Below are positions 1 through 8,860 of a stretch of DNA of 64,000 nt, piece after piece. The first letter of the stretch is position 1. Every line of letters starts with the position of its first letter. This DNA is from Pseudomonas sp. CCI4.2 (GTDB taxonomy: Bacteria > Pseudomonadota > Gammaproteobacteria > Pseudomonadales > Pseudomonadaceae): assembly GCF_034350045.1 (NCBI RefSeq), contig NZ_CP133781.1, forward strand, positions 1,270,001 to 1,334,000, in the 5' to 3' direction. Under the pieces are notes generated by a model. That model was not told the DNA's origin. It saw nothing but the letters and a program-made list of their open reading frames with translations, and did no database searches. Made by a program: the position numbers and the translations under genes.

Positions 1-808
1 CGGTGTGCCAGCAAAATTCAGCAGCACCCAGCGCCCCCCAGGAAATCCCGTAACGAGCGGAGTTCAGGCAGGTGAACGGCCCTTTCAGACCACGAACGTC
101 CGGGAAGATGTTTTCCTCAGGCACAAACACGTTGTCCATCACGATCTCGCCGGTAACGGATGCGCGCAGGCCGATCTTGCCGTGAATAGCCGGCGCGCTC
201 AGGCCGGCCCAACCTTTCTCCAGGACGAAACCACGAATATCGCCCGCATCGTCCTTGCCCCACACCACGAATACATCGGCGATCGGGCTGTTGGTGATCC
301 ACATTTTGCTTCCAGACAAGCGATAACCGCCCTCGACCTTTTTTGCCCGAGTGATCATCGCGCCCGGATCGGAGCCGTGATTGGGTTCGGTAAGACCGAA
401 ACAACCAATCCACTCGCCGGAAGCCAACTTGGGCAGGTATTTCTGTTTCTGCGCTTGAGTGCCGAACTCGTTGATCGGGACCATCACCAGAGAGGACTGC
501 ACACTCATCATCGAGCGATAACCGGAATCAACGCGCTCGACTTCACGTGCGATCAATCCGTAACACACGTAGCTCAGACCGCTACCCCCGTATTGCTCCG
601 GGATTGTGGCGCCCAACAAGCCCACGTCACCCATCTCACGGAAGATAGCGGTGTCGGTGCGCTCATGGCGAAAAGCTTCAAGGACGCGAGGGGCCAACTT
701 GTCACGGGAAAACTGCTCAGCGCTGTCGCGCACCATGCGTTCTTCTTCAGTAAGTTGCTGATCCAACAACAGTGGGTCGATCCAGTTGAAGCTTGCTTTG
801 CCAGCCAT
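1..808 (-). CDS. gcdH: Glutaryl-CoA dehydrogenase (3' part cut by window edge)
   Basis: This is an acyl-CoA dehydrogenase family flavoprotein that oxidises and decarboxylates glutaryl-CoA to crotonyl-CoA at the end of lysine and glutarate breakdown in the cytoplasm. The reading frame starts at the ATG at 808, preceded by an AGGA-type ribosome site, and runs off the left edge after about 269 residues, so the C-terminal third (including the region of the catalytic base) is missing. Visible family landmarks are [16 protein letters not shown], the FAD/substrate segment [17 protein letters not shown], and [14 protein letters not shown]. The divergent LysR gene beside it is the usual arrangement of gcdH-gcdR in Pseudomonas, which favours glutaryl-CoA over other acyl-CoA substrates. 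Confidence 0.93.
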   Translation of the reverse strand, partial: MAGKASFNWIDPLLLDQQLTEEERMVRDSAEQFSRDKLAPRVLEAFRHERTDTAIFREMGDVGLLGATIPEQYGGSGLSYVCYGLIAREVERVDSGYRSMMSVQSSLVMVPINEFGTQAQKQKYLPKLASGEWIGCFGLTEPNHGSDPGAMITRAKKVEGGYRLSGSKMWITNSPIADVFVVWGKDDAGDIRGFVLEKGWAGLSAPAIHGKIGLRASVTGEIVMDNVFVPEENIFPDVRGLKGPFTCLNSARYGISWGALGAAEFCWHT

Positions 809-905
809 GAGCGAGTCCTCGCGATCAGGTAATAACGTCGTGGGCTGATGCTAGGCCCCGTTAGCGAATAGGGCAAACGAGGTTTTCGCATACTGTTGTG
901 CTAAT

Positions 906-928
906 TTATCACTCCGTAATGAGTATAA
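906..928. promoter_or_regulatory. Candidate LysR-type operator between gcdH and gcdR
   Basis: The 157-bp divergent intergenic region holds an imperfect inverted repeat, TTATCACTC / GAGTATAA, with a 6-bp centre. Position and symmetry fit a LysR-family recognition site controlling both genes. This is inferred from sequence symmetry only. Confidence 0.35.
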
Positions 929-965
929 GCCTCGTTAATGCGATCAACAGGTGAGGTAAAGGTAC

Positions 966-1886
966 ATGCGCAGAAAGATACCCAGCACGACAGCCCTCAT
1001 CAGTTTCGAAGCCGCCGCCAGGCACGAGAGCTTCACCAAAGCAGCGCGGGAGCTTTCGATTACCCAAGGCGCCATCTGCCGACAAATCGCCAGCCTCGAA
1101 GAGTTTCTCAACGTCGAGCTATTCCGACGCTCCCGCCGCGGGGTCAAGCTGACAGAGGTCGGCCTTTCTTATAGTCGGCGCGTCGCGACTCAATTGGATG
1201 CCGTGGAACGTGACACGCTTTCAGCGATGGGCCAACAGGGCGCCAACACCATCGAGCTGGCAGTGGTCCCTACATTCGGCACTCAATGGCTTCTGCCACG
1301 CCTGAAACATTTCCAGCAGAAGCACCCCGACGTGACGGTCAACCTGACCAACCGTACCCGCCCGTTTCTGTTCGCAGACACCGAGTTCGATGCGGCAATC
1401 TACTTCGGCGACGCGGACTGGTCCGGCACTGAGTCACACCGGTTGATGGGTGAGAATCCGATGCCCGTATGTAGCCCAACGCTATTGGGCAATCGTCAGA
1501 GCTTAAGCGCCAATGAGATAGCCGAACTTGCGCTCCTGCAACAAACCACGCGCCCCTATGCCTGGCGGCAATGGTTCAGCGCTTTGAGCGTGAATATCCC
1601 CTGGGACATGACAGGCCCCCGTTACGAGCTATTCTCCATGCTTGCACAGGCGGCCATGCATGAGATGGGGGTTGCCTTGATTCCGCCATTTCTTATTCAG
1701 CGCGAATTGGCGGAAAAGCGTCTTGTCATTGCGAATCAATCGGCGTTATCGAGTCCTAAGGCTTATTACCTGATGATTCCAGAGCGAAAAGTAGAGTCTG
1801 CTTCGTTGCGCTCTTTTCGCGATTGGCTGGTGGATCAGGCTCATGGCTACACCCTACTTGCAACACCGCTTGCAGCCGGTAGCTGA
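966..1886 (+). CDS. gcdR: LysR-family transcriptional regulator GcdR
   Basis: This is a 306-residue LysR-type regulator. An N-terminal winged helix-turn-helix covers roughly residues 8-65 (SFEAAARHESFTKAARELSI, then RQIASLEEFLNVELF), and a periplasmic-binding-like effector domain makes up the rest. The length is normal for the family. It is transcribed divergently from the glutaryl-CoA dehydrogenase gene, and GcdR is known in Pseudomonas as the glutarate-responsive activator of gcdH, so the assignment rests mainly on family plus position. The ligand cannot be read from the sequence. Confidence 0.88.
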   Translation: MRRKIPSTTALISFEAAARHESFTKAARELSITQGAICRQIASLEEFLNVELFRRSRRGVKLTEVGLSYSRRVATQLDAVERDTLSAMGQQGANTIELAVVPTFGTQWLLPRLKHFQQKHPDVTVNLTNRTRPFLFADTEFDAAIYFGDADWSGTESHRLMGENPMPVCSPTLLGNRQSLSANEIAELALLQQTTRPYAWRQWFSALSVNIPWDMTGPRYELFSMLAQAAMHEMGVALIPPFLIQRELAEKRLVIANQSALSSPKAYYLMIPERKVESASLRSFRDWLVDQAHGYTLLATPLAAGS

Positions 1887-2306
1887 CCGTGTAGTCAAAA
1901 ACATTCCGCGCCTACAGATATAACAATTTGTCGCTTTAAGACCAACTGTACCGATAGCCAATAATTGCACCCAGACCGCATAAAACCGGGGCTATCAGCC
2001 TTTACATGAGCAGGTGACACGTATTCATCAACCTAATTACGCAAAAGGTCGTATTTACAAATAGATCGCTACAGGCCTTGTAAACAAAGGCCCACCTGCA
2101 TTTGATGCGACTTCTGGTCACAGGGTGACTTGTAGTTAATTTTTCGTCACCTTTCATAAGTGGTTGAAGGGATCTAACTTCGCCTGCAAAATGCCGCGCC
2201 CCGCCCTGTTTTGGCGGGATCGTACTGATCAGCCGAACCAGCTGCGCCATCCGTAGTGCACTGGCCTATTCGAACATAAGAACAAGATCATGCAGGAGAT
2301 TTGAAC
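1887..2306. other. Intergenic region upstream of pntAA
   Basis: These 420 bp presumably hold the promoter of the transhydrogenase operon. A short hairpin (CCCGCC at 2200-2205 pairing with GGCGGG at 2213-2218) has no following T-run. I see no gene or convincing terminator here. Confidence 0.4.
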
Positions 2307-3428
2307 GTGCACATTGGTGTTCCTCTCGAAACCCATACGGGCGAAACTCGGGTTGCCGCAACCCCCGAAACCATCAGGAAGCTGATTGCCCAAGGCCATC
2401 AGGTCACGGTGCAAAGTGGCGCCGGCATTAACGCCTGCGTTATTGACAGTGCTTATCAGTCCTGCGGTGCCGCCCTTGGTACTGCGACGGATGCGTTCGG
2501 TGCTGAGCTGGTCCTCAAGGTCGCCGCTCCCAACGATCATGAGCTGACGCTGATCAGACCCGGCACGATCGTGATCGGAATGCTCAATCCGTTTAACAGC
2601 GAGACGATTTCAAAGATGGCCGAATGCGGTATTACCGCATTTGCCCTCGAAGCCGCGCCGCGCACCTCCCGCGCCCAAAGCCTTGACGTCCTGTCTTCCC
2701 AAGCCAACATCGCAGGCTATAAAGCCGTTCTACTAGCAGCCCATCACTATCCGCGCTTCATGCCGATGCTGATGACGGCCGCAGGAACTGTGAAAGCCGC
2801 ACGGGTGCTGATCCTGGGTGCTGGCGTTGCCGGCTTGCAGGCCATCGCGACGGCAAGACGTATGGGCGCTGTGATTGAAGCGTCGGACGTACGTCCTGCG
2901 GTTAAAGAACAGATCGAGTCCCTCGGCGCCAAGTTCGTTGACGTGCCGTACGAAAGCGACGAAGAACGTGAAGCCGCCGTCGGTGTTGGGGGCTATGCCC
3001 GCCCGATGCCCGCGAGCTGGATGCAACGCCAGGCGGTTGCGGTGCACGAGCGCGCCAAGCAGGCGGACATCGTGATTACCACGGCGTTGATTCCCGGCCG
3101 TAAAGCGCCGGTGCTGCTCAGCGCCGACACCGTTTCGCAAATGAAGCCCGGCTCGGTGGTCATCGACCTGGCGGCGGCGCAAGGCGGCAATTGCCCGCTG
3201 ACCGTGGCTGACCAAGTGGTGATCGAGCATGGCGTGACCATCATTGGTTACACCAACTTGCCCGCAATGGTGGCTGCTGATGCTTCGGCCCTGTATGCAC
3301 GCAATCTGCTGGACTTTATGAAGCTGCTATTCACCGAAGAAGGGCAGCTGCAGATCAACCTCGAAGACGACATCGTTACCGCGTGCCTTATGTGCCGCGA
3401 CGGCCAAGTCATCCGCAAGAACGCCTAA
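2307..3428 (+). CDS. pntAA: NAD(P) transhydrogenase alpha subunit, part 1 (NAD-binding domain I)
   Basis: This is the soluble NAD(H)-binding domain I of the proton-translocating transhydrogenase, which uses the proton motive force to drive hydride transfer from NADH to NADP+. The GTG at 2307 is preferred over the upstream in-frame TTG at 2301 because GGAG at 2295-2298 is then correctly spaced; this gives 373 residues starting MHIGVPLET. The Rossmann glycine motif GAGVAG lies at residues 171-176. The alpha chain is split into two genes here, as in other Pseudomonas and alphaproteobacteria, so this protein lacks the membrane segments fused to it in E. coli PntA. It is followed after 11 bp by pntAB. 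Confidence 0.95.
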   Translation: MHIGVPLETHTGETRVAATPETIRKLIAQGHQVTVQSGAGINACVIDSAYQSCGAALGTATDAFGAELVLKVAAPNDHELTLIRPGTIVIGMLNPFNSETISKMAECGITAFALEAAPRTSRAQSLDVLSSQANIAGYKAVLLAAHHYPRFMPMLMTAAGTVKAARVLILGAGVAGLQAIATARRMGAVIEASDVRPAVKEQIESLGAKFVDVPYESDEEREAAVGVGGYARPMPASWMQRQAVAVHERAKQADIVITTALIPGRKAPVLLSADTVSQMKPGSVVIDLAAAQGGNCPLTVADQVVIEHGVTIIGYTNLPAMVAADASALYARNLLDFMKLLFTEEGQLQINLEDDIVTACLMCRDGQVIRKNA

Positions 3429-3439
3429 AGGACAAGACG

Positions 3440-3775
3440 ATGGAAGAGTTTATCTCCCCCGGTATCTACAACCTGATCATCTTCGTGCTGGCGATCTATG
3501 TCGGCTTCCATGTGGTCTGGAACGTTACACCCGCGTTGCACACCCCGCTGATGGCAGTGACTAACGCGATTTCGGCAATTGTGATCGTCGGCGCCATGCT
3601 CGCAGCTGCACTGACCGTTACCCCGCTGGGCAAAACCATGGGCACGCTGGCGGTCGCATTAGCGGCGGTCAACGTGTTCGGCGGCTTCCTCGTCACTCGG
3701 CGAATGCTGGAGATGTTCAAGAAAAAAGCACCGAAAGCTAAAGTTCTGCCCGTAGAAACAGGGGCGCAGAAGTAA
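3440..3775 (+). CDS. pntAB: NAD(P) transhydrogenase alpha subunit, part 2 (membrane)
   Basis: This 111-residue protein corresponds to the membrane part of E. coli PntA. Three to four hydrophobic helices are visible (around residues 7-30, 38-58 and 62-82), followed by a basic, lysine-rich tail. Together with the N-terminal half of PntB it forms the proton channel of the transhydrogenase. The start is the ATG just after an AAGGACAAG sequence. Its stop codon overlaps the ATG of pntB, so translational coupling and equimolar synthesis are likely. Confidence 0.93.
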   Translation: MEEFISPGIYNLIIFVLAIYVGFHVVWNVTPALHTPLMAVTNAISAIVIVGAMLAAALTVTPLGKTMGTLAVALAAVNVFGGFLVTRRMLEMFKKKAPKAKVLPVETGAQK

Positions 3776-5226
3776 TGAGCATGAATCTAGTAACACTTCT
3801 GTACCTGATCGCCTCGATCTGCTTCATCCAGGCGCTCAAAGGCCTGTCGCACCCGACCACCTCGCGACGCGGCAATCTGTACGGCATGCTGGGCATGACG
3901 CTGGCTGTGATCACCACCATCGGCCTCGTGTACAAGCTTGGCGAGATGTCGCTGGCACAGGGCGGCGCTTCAGCAGGTATCGGTTATATCGTAATTGGTT
4001 TATTAGTCGGCGGTACCGCCGGTTCGATCATGGCCAAACGCGTTGAAATGACCAAGATGCCTGAGCTGGTTGCGTTCATGCACAGCATGATCGGCCTCGC
4101 CGCTGTGTTCATCGCCATCGCCGCCGTCGTCGAGCCGCAGTCGCTGGGTATTGTTCATCACTTGGGCGACAGCATTCCAGCCGGTAATCGCCTGGAGCTG
4201 TTCCTTGGTGCAGCGATTGGTGCGATCACCTTTTCTGGTTCTGTCATTGCCTTCGGCAAGCTCTCAGGCAAGTACAAATTCCGCCTGTTCCAAGGCGCAC
4301 CGGTACAGTTTGCCGGTCAGCACAAGCTGAACCTGTTACTGGGCTTGGCGACGATAGCCTTCGGCGTGATCTTCATCGCCACCGGCAACCTTGGCGCGTT
4401 TGCCCTGATGCTCGCTTTAGCGTTCGTCATCGGCGTACTGCTGATCATCCCCATCGGCGGTGCAGATATGCCGGTCGTGGTGTCGATGCTCAACAGCTAC
4501 TCCGGCTGGGCAGCGGCGGGGATTGGTTTCTCGCTGAACAACTCGATGCTGATCATTGCCGGCTCACTGGTAGGTTCAAGCGGCGCCATTCTCTCGTACA
4601 TCATGTGCAAGGCGATGAACCGTTCGTTCTTCAATGTAATCGGCGGCGGTTTCGGCGGTGCGACGAACGTCACAGGCCCTGTAGGTGATAAAGAAGCCCG
4701 CCCGGTTAAATCAGGCTCGGCTGACGACGCCACCTTCCTTCTGATGAACGCCGACACCGTGATCATCGTTCCCGGCTACGGCCTGGCAGTGGCTCGCGCA
4801 CAACATGCGCTGAAAGAGCTGACCGAGAAGCTGACTCACCGGGGCGTCACCGTGAAGTACGCGATTCACCCGGTCGCCGGGCGGATGCCGGGGCACATGA
4901 ACGTACTGCTGGCCGAGGCAGAAGTGCCTTACGACCAAGTGTTCGAGATGGATGACATCAACTCCGAGTTTGGCCAAGTCGACGTAGTACTGGTCTTGGG
5001 CGCCAACGACGTGGTCAACCCTGCGGCGAAGAACGATCCTAAATCGCCGATTGCTGGCATGCCGATTCTCGAAGCGTTCAAGGCCAAGACCATCATCGTA
5101 AACAAGCGCTCGATGGCCAGCGGCTACGCCGGTTTGGACAATGAATTGTTCTACCTGGATAAAACCATGATGGTGTTTGGTGACGCTAAAAAGGTCATTG
5201 AGGACATGGTTAAAGCCGTCGACTGA
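3775..5226 (+). CDS. pntB: NAD(P) transhydrogenase beta subunit
   Basis: This 483-residue protein has an N-terminal half made of about eight to nine membrane helices (domain II). The C-terminal soluble NADP(H)-binding domain III starts near residue 300, and its fingerprint GYGLAVARAQ begins at residue 334. It completes the PntAA-PntAB-PntB enzyme in the inner membrane and supplies NADPH. The ATG overlaps the last base of the pntAB stop. A strong intrinsic terminator follows 33 bp downstream, closing the three-gene operon. Confidence 0.96.
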   Translation: MSMNLVTLLYLIASICFIQALKGLSHPTTSRRGNLYGMLGMTLAVITTIGLVYKLGEMSLAQGGASAGIGYIVIGLLVGGTAGSIMAKRVEMTKMPELVAFMHSMIGLAAVFIAIAAVVEPQSLGIVHHLGDSIPAGNRLELFLGAAIGAITFSGSVIAFGKLSGKYKFRLFQGAPVQFAGQHKLNLLLGLATIAFGVIFIATGNLGAFALMLALAFVIGVLLIIPIGGADMPVVVSMLNSYSGWAAAGIGFSLNNSMLIIAGSLVGSSGAILSYIMCKAMNRSFFNVIGGGFGGATNVTGPVGDKEARPVKSGSADDATFLLMNADTVIIVPGYGLAVARAQHALKELTEKLTHRGVTVKYAIHPVAGRMPGHMNVLLAEAEVPYDQVFEMDDINSEFGQVDVVLVLGANDVVNPAAKNDPKSPIAGMPILEAFKAKTIIVNKRSMASGYAGLDNELFYLDKTMMVFGDAKKVIEDMVKAVD

Positions 5227-5259
5227 TTCCGCTAAAAACGTCCACTCGCTTCAATCTGA

Positions 5260-5290
5260 CCCCAGCGCGAATATCGGCTGGGGTTTTTTT
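5260..5290 (+). terminator. Intrinsic terminator after pntB
   Basis: CCCCAGC (5260-5266) pairs with GCTGGGG (5277-5283) and is followed directly by seven T residues. This is a textbook Rho-independent terminator for the pnt operon. Confidence 0.9.
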
Positions 5291-5419
5291 CGGCTTTGTA
5301 ACGCTGTTTTACACCGAAACGGCTATTTAATAGCCCTGGATGCGACTTTGGTAGCGGGACGGAAAAAATCCAACTCACTTAGACTGAGGCCTTGCTTCCG
5401 ATACCCGAGATGACAACCC

Positions 5420-6913
5420 ATGTACCGTGATCGTATTCGTATGCCTTCTCTATTCAGCAAGGTCATGAGCGCGTCAGACGCCGCAGCCTTGATCCAGGAC
5501 GGCATGACCGTCGGCATGAGCGGCTTCACCCGCGCAGGCGAAGCCAAGGCCGTTCCACAAGCCCTGGCCCTGCGTGCCAAGACTTCGCCCCTGAAGATCA
5601 GCTTGATGACCGGCGCAAGCCTGGGCAACGACCTCGACAAGCAGCTCACCGAAGCAGGCGTGTTGTCCCGTCGCATGCCGTTCCAGGTCGACAGCACGTT
5701 GCGCAAGGCGATCAACGACGGCACGGTGATGTTCATCGACCAGCATCTCTCGGACACCGTTGAGCAGCTGCGCAATCGTCAGATTAAAGCCGTCGACTTG
5801 GCTGTGATCGAATGCGTGGCCATTACCGAAGAAGGCCATCTGATACTCAGCACCTCCGTCGGTAACTCGGCCAGCTTCGCGATTCTGGCCAAAGAGGTGA
5901 TTATCGAAATCAACCTCGCCCAGCCGCTGGAGCTGGAAGGCCTGCATGACATCTATATCCCTAGCTACCGTCCAACCCGGCTGCCAATCCCGATACTGAG
6001 AGCTGACACCCGCATCGGCAGCACAGCGGTGCAGATCGACCCGGCGAAAATTGTCGGCATCGTCATCAGCAATCAACCGGACTCACACTCGACGATTCTG
6101 CCTCCCGACGCCGATACTCAGGCGATCGCCAGCCACTTGGTTGAGTTCTTCAAACACGAAGTGAAAGAAAACCGTCTGACCAACAGCTTGATGCCGCTGC
6201 AGGCGGGCATCGGCACCATCGCTAACGCGGTGATGCACGGTTTGCTGGACTCACCTTTCCACGACATGACCATGTACTCCGAAGTGCTTCAGGACTCGAC
6301 CTTCGACCTGTTCGATGCCGGCGTTCTGAGCTTTGCTTCTGGCAGCTCTGTGACCTTGTCAGCCGCGAAACACACTGAAGTCTTCAGCGACTTGAACCGT
6401 TACAAACCGCAATTGGTCCTGCGTCCACAGGAAATCTCCAATCACCCGGAAGTGATTCGTCGCCTGGGTATTATCGGGATCAACACGGCGCTGGAGTTCG
6501 ATCTGTACGGTAATGTCAACTCCACTCACGTCTGCGGCACCCGGATGATGAACGGGATTGGCGGCTCGGGAGACTTCGCTCGCAACGCACATTTGGCGAT
6601 CTTCGTGACCAAGTCCATCGCCAAGGGCGGCGCTATCTCTAGCGTTGTGCCTATGGTCAGCCACGTTGACCACACCGAACATGACGTTGACATCCTGGTG
6701 ACCGAAATAGGTCTGGCCGACCTGCGTGGTTTGGCACCTCGCGAACGCGCTCGAGTGATTATCGACAACTGTGTTCACCCGGCGTACCGCGGTGCGCTCA
6801 ATGACTACTTCGCTGCGGCCTGCAAAATCGGCGGTCACACCCCTCACGTACTGCGCGAAGCGCTCAGCTGGCACATGAACCTGGAAGAAACCGGGCAAAT
6901 GCTCGCCAACTGA
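5420..6913 (+). CDS. Acetyl-CoA hydrolase / succinate-acetate CoA-transferase family
   Basis: This 497-residue class I CoA-transferase resembles succinyl-CoA:acetate CoA-transferase (AarC/Cat1/ScpC type). The family also contains proteins annotated as acetyl-CoA hydrolase. It moves CoA between acetate, succinate or propionate in the cytoplasm. The segment MYSEVLQDS, with Glu at residue 288, is the likely catalytic glutamate, and a conserved glycine-rich stretch GGSGDFARNA lies near residue 385. Length and motifs are normal. It has its own transcription unit between the pnt terminator and a strong hairpin at 6925. The exact acyl donor cannot be decided from sequence. Confidence 0.88.
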   Translation: MYRDRIRMPSLFSKVMSASDAAALIQDGMTVGMSGFTRAGEAKAVPQALALRAKTSPLKISLMTGASLGNDLDKQLTEAGVLSRRMPFQVDSTLRKAINDGTVMFIDQHLSDTVEQLRNRQIKAVDLAVIECVAITEEGHLILSTSVGNSASFAILAKEVIIEINLAQPLELEGLHDIYIPSYRPTRLPIPILRADTRIGSTAVQIDPAKIVGIVISNQPDSHSTILPPDADTQAIASHLVEFFKHEVKENRLTNSLMPLQAGIGTIANAVMHGLLDSPFHDMTMYSEVLQDSTFDLFDAGVLSFASGSSVTLSAAKHTEVFSDLNRYKPQLVLRPQEISNHPEVIRRLGIIGINTALEFDLYGNVNSTHVCGTRMMNGIGGSGDFARNAHLAIFVTKSIAKGGAISSVVPMVSHVDHTEHDVDILVTEIGLADLRGLAPRERARVIIDNCVHPAYRGALNDYFAAACKIGGHTPHVLREALSWHMNLEETGQMLAN

Positions 6914-6924
6914 TTCACTCAGTT

Positions 6925-6955
6925 GCTGACTGCAAGACATTTTCTTGCAGTCAGC
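6925..6955 (+). terminator. Perfect 13-bp hairpin after the CoA-transferase gene
   Basis: GCTGACTGCAAGA (6925-6937) and TCTTGCAGTCAGC (6943-6955) form a perfect 13-bp stem with a 5-nt loop, 11 bp past the stop codon. No T-run follows, so it may act as an mRNA-stabilising or Rho-assisted end rather than a classical intrinsic terminator. Confidence 0.6.
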
Positions 6956-6981
6956 CTACTGAAAAACCCTTCCGTTTCAAA

Positions 6982-7078
6982 AACTGTACTGCTGTACGGG
7001 TCGTTCGACCGCTCTAAACCCTTAATATCAACCGTACTTTTGAATAAGCGCACCACAAAAGGGCGAACCGGTACAGTT
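6982..7078. promoter_or_regulatory. Cluster of CTGTAC/GTACAG half-sites upstream of the DUF1127 gene
   Basis: AACTGTAC at 6982-6989, CTGTAC at 6992-6997, CCGTAC at 7032-7037 and GTACAGTT at 7071-7078 occur within 97 bp. A looser copy, CAGTACCAGTT, is at 7178-7188. The recurrence suggests operators for one regulator. In E. coli the DUF1127 gene yjiS sits beside the MocR-family regulator gene yjiR, so a MocR/GntR-type protein is a reasonable guess. No such regulator gene is present here. Confidence 0.35.
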
Positions 7079-7230
7079 GCCCCGTTTTCGAACAAAACAG
7101 TGCGTATAAACAGTTAACTGAACCAGCACAATTGAAGTGAACTGTGTCTAGTGAGACTGATCAAGAGAGAGGAAAATCAGTACCAGTTAAACCACTACCT
7201 AATCCCGCCACAAGCGGAAGGATGTTCATC

Positions 7231-7446
7231 ATGGAACGTACAATCAGTTCCGACCTGTTCTTCGAAACAACCGCTTCATCCGAAAAAGCTGTATGGCCTC
7301 TTCGCGCTTTCGCCAACCTGATGCTTTGGCAGCGTCGCATTTCCAGCCGCCACCAATTGGCCCGTCTGGATGCACGTTTGCTGGCTGACGCCGGGATTAG
7401 CGAATCGCAACGCTACGAAGAGTTGAGCAAGCCGTTCTGGCGCTAA
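7231..7446 (+). CDS. DUF1127 (YjiS-like) small protein
   Basis: This 71-residue basic protein has the DUF1127 arrangement: a helix WPLRAFANLMLWQRRISSRHQ followed by the typical LARLDARLLADAGISESQRYEEL C-terminus. Proteins with this domain are small, often stress-induced or RNA-associated; no function is established for this one. The ATG at 7231 is chosen over an in-frame GTG 87 bp upstream because GGAAGG lies 9 bp before it. A terminator at 7512 ends the gene. Confidence 0.8.
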   Translation: MERTISSDLFFETTASSEKAVWPLRAFANLMLWQRRISSRHQLARLDARLLADAGISESQRYEELSKPFWR

Positions 7447-7511
7447 TTTAGCGCTCGCTGGTCCCAGACCCAACAGGTCTCCTGCCAGCAACCCGAATTG
7501 CTCCATACAAG

Positions 7512-7542
7512 ACCCGTCGCAGGTAACTGCCGACGGGTTTTG
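7512..7542 (+). terminator. Intrinsic terminator after the DUF1127 gene
   Basis: ACCCGTCG (7512-7519) pairs with CGACGGGT (7531-7538), and a T-rich stretch TTTTGT follows. It lies 66 bp past the stop codon. Confidence 0.75.
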
Positions 7543-7597
7543 TCATTTCGGGGTTTGCGAACGCCCGTGAAGCCACCTACGCTATCTGCCCAATCAC

Positions 7598-7635
7598 GTA
7601 CAGTTTTTACATTGGCCATATCGACCAGTACAGTT
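7598..7635. promoter_or_regulatory. Two direct GTACAGTT repeats, 30 bp period
   Basis: GTACAGTT occurs at 7598-7605 and again at 7628-7635, three helical turns apart. The second is followed by an AT-rich stretch that could be the promoter of the first DUF2388 gene. The same octamer is found at 7071-7078 before the DUF1127 gene, so both genes may share a regulator. This is inferred from sequence recurrence only. Confidence 0.4.
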
Positions 7636-7788
7636 AGTTTCCGTATATTTTTTAATCACATGGCGTCGAAAACCCTTCCTCCTGTCGCTAAAAACACGCT
7701 CGCGACGTCACAGGATGGTATGCACCGCATTGCTGTTATAGGCTTGCCGCTGCTCAAATCCTCTATTTCTAAGTCTCTGGAGTTCATC

Positions 7789-8109
7789 ATGGCCCGCCTA
7801 CGCCTGCTTAGCGCTGTAGCCCTCTTGGCTGTTGTTGCCACCGGCGCAAGTGCATCGAGTTTTGTTGTCACCACCGATGAACTGGTTCGTGCATTCGATG
7901 CCTCAAGCGACGCGACCTCGAAACTGTCCTCTTCGCTCAAGGACGACAAAATCGTACTCGCAGCCCGCGACGACGCAGCCAGCTTTGTGGCCAGCCAAGG
8001 CGAGATCCGTGGCGTACAACTTGAAGGCGCGCTGGACCATATCCGTCATCAAGCGCCCGAGTTGAAAGCGACGGACGCCCAGCTGGCTCAGGCGATCCTG
8101 GCGATTTGA
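7789..8109 (+). CDS. DUF2388 secreted protein, copy 1
   Basis: This 106-residue protein has a clear signal peptide (MARLRLLSAVALLAVVATGASA) and a mature part of about 83 residues. It carries the DUF2388 pattern: KIVLAARDDAASFVASQGEI, RGVQLEGALDHIR, then DAQLAQAILAI at the end. The function is unknown; the family is mostly found in Pseudomonas. It is the first of three tandem paralogues upstream of the large envelope protein at 8857. The ATG at 7789 is chosen because the signal peptide begins there, although the open frame extends further upstream. Confidence 0.85.
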   Translation: MARLRLLSAVALLAVVATGASASSFVVTTDELVRAFDASSDATSKLSSSLKDDKIVLAARDDAASFVASQGEIRGVQLEGALDHIRHQAPELKATDAQLAQAILAI

Positions 8110-8199
8110 CCTACCGCGCAGGCCCGCTTAAATGTCGGCTAGCTCTACTACGGGCATTGCGCTAGCCTTGCCCGCTCGAATCATCGGCTAGATAGAACT

Positions 8200-8505
8200 A
8201 TGCGTTTTCTGCCTGTTCTCCTCATTGCTCTGGCTTGGACTGCCCAGTGCCAAGCGTTTGATACGACCACACAATCTCTGGTCGCCAGCGGATTCGTTAC
8301 CAGCAAGGTTACGTCTGCACCGTTTGATCGAAAAATCGTACTTGCCGCCCAGGATGATGCTGCAGCGTTTATAGCCAGTGATGGCCGACTGCGAGGAGCA
8401 CAACTGGAAGAAGCCCTGCTTGCGCTACGCGAGCAGCTACGCCTGACCCAGCCAAAACTTTGTGCCAGCGACGCTGAACTGGCGCAAGCAATCCTCGTCC
8501 AATAA
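8200..8505 (+). CDS. DUF2388 secreted protein, copy 2
   Basis: This 101-residue paralogue of its neighbours has a signal peptide MRFLPVLLIALAWTAQCQA and the shared core KIVLAAQDDAAAFIASDG, LRGAQLEEALLALR and DAELAQAILVQ. It differs from copies 1 and 3 in having a single mature-region cysteine (in PKLCASD). It lies 90 bp after copy 1 and 34 bp before copy 3, consistent with one transcript. No function is known. Confidence 0.85.
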   Translation: MRFLPVLLIALAWTAQCQAFDTTTQSLVASGFVTSKVTSAPFDRKIVLAAQDDAAAFIASDGRLRGAQLEEALLALREQLRLTQPKLCASDAELAQAILVQ

Positions 8506-8539
8506 TCACGTTTTATCTTCTGCATTTTGGAGACGTTCC

Positions 8540-8860
8540 ATGCGTACCCCGCTGATTGCCGCCACCCTTGGTCTGTTGTTGCTAACCGGCGTGGCCCAAG
8601 CACAAACCGTCAAGGCCACCAGTAATATCGTCGTCCGCGCCTTCGGCCGCAGCATCGACTTTACCTCTGACAGCACCACCTCTACACGTGACTCCAAAGT
8701 CGTGATTCAAGCCAAAGACGACGCGGCCAGCTATGTGGCCAGCAAAGGCGATATTCGCGGGGTTCAGCTTGAAGCCGCCTTCGATACCCTGCGCGCGCAT
8801 TTGCCCGAAGCCCGTAACGCTAGTGACGAAACGCTGGCCGAAGCCATTCTCGCGCTGTGA
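8540..8860 (+). CDS. DUF2388 secreted protein, copy 3
   Basis: This 106-residue protein has a signal peptide ending at GVAQAQ and the family core KVVIQAKDDAASYVASKG, IRGVQLEAAFDTLR and DETLAEAILAL. The ATG at 8540 sits behind TTGGAGACG. Its stop codon overlaps the GTG start of the next gene (GTGA), so translation of the large downstream envelope protein is probably coupled to this small one. The coupling is the strongest hint that the DUF2388 proteins work with that protein. The function is unknown. Confidence 0.87.
   Translation: MRTPLIAATLGLLLLTGVAQAQTVKATSNIVVRAFGRSIDFTSDSTTSTRDSKVVIQAKDDAASYVASKGDIRGVQLEAAFDTLRAHLPEARNASDETLAEAILAL

Larger units (their letters stand above)
6914..7230. 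other. Intergenic region upstream of the DUF1127 gene
   Basis: Besides the hairpin at 6925-6955, these 317 bp hold no gene. They contain repeated CTGTAC / GTACAG half-sites, listed separately as candidate regulator sites for the downstream DUF1127 gene. Confidence 0.5.
7447..7788. other. Intergenic region upstream of the DUF2388 genes
   Basis: These 342 bp contain the terminator of the DUF1127 gene and two exact GTACAGTT sequences 30 bp apart, listed separately. I see no gene. Confidence 0.5.

Noticed and set aside
5..832. A 275-codon plus-strand open frame at the left edge
   Set aside because: It is antisense to the glutaryl-CoA dehydrogenase gene, whose minus-strand frame has clear acyl-CoA dehydrogenase motifs; the plus frame has none.
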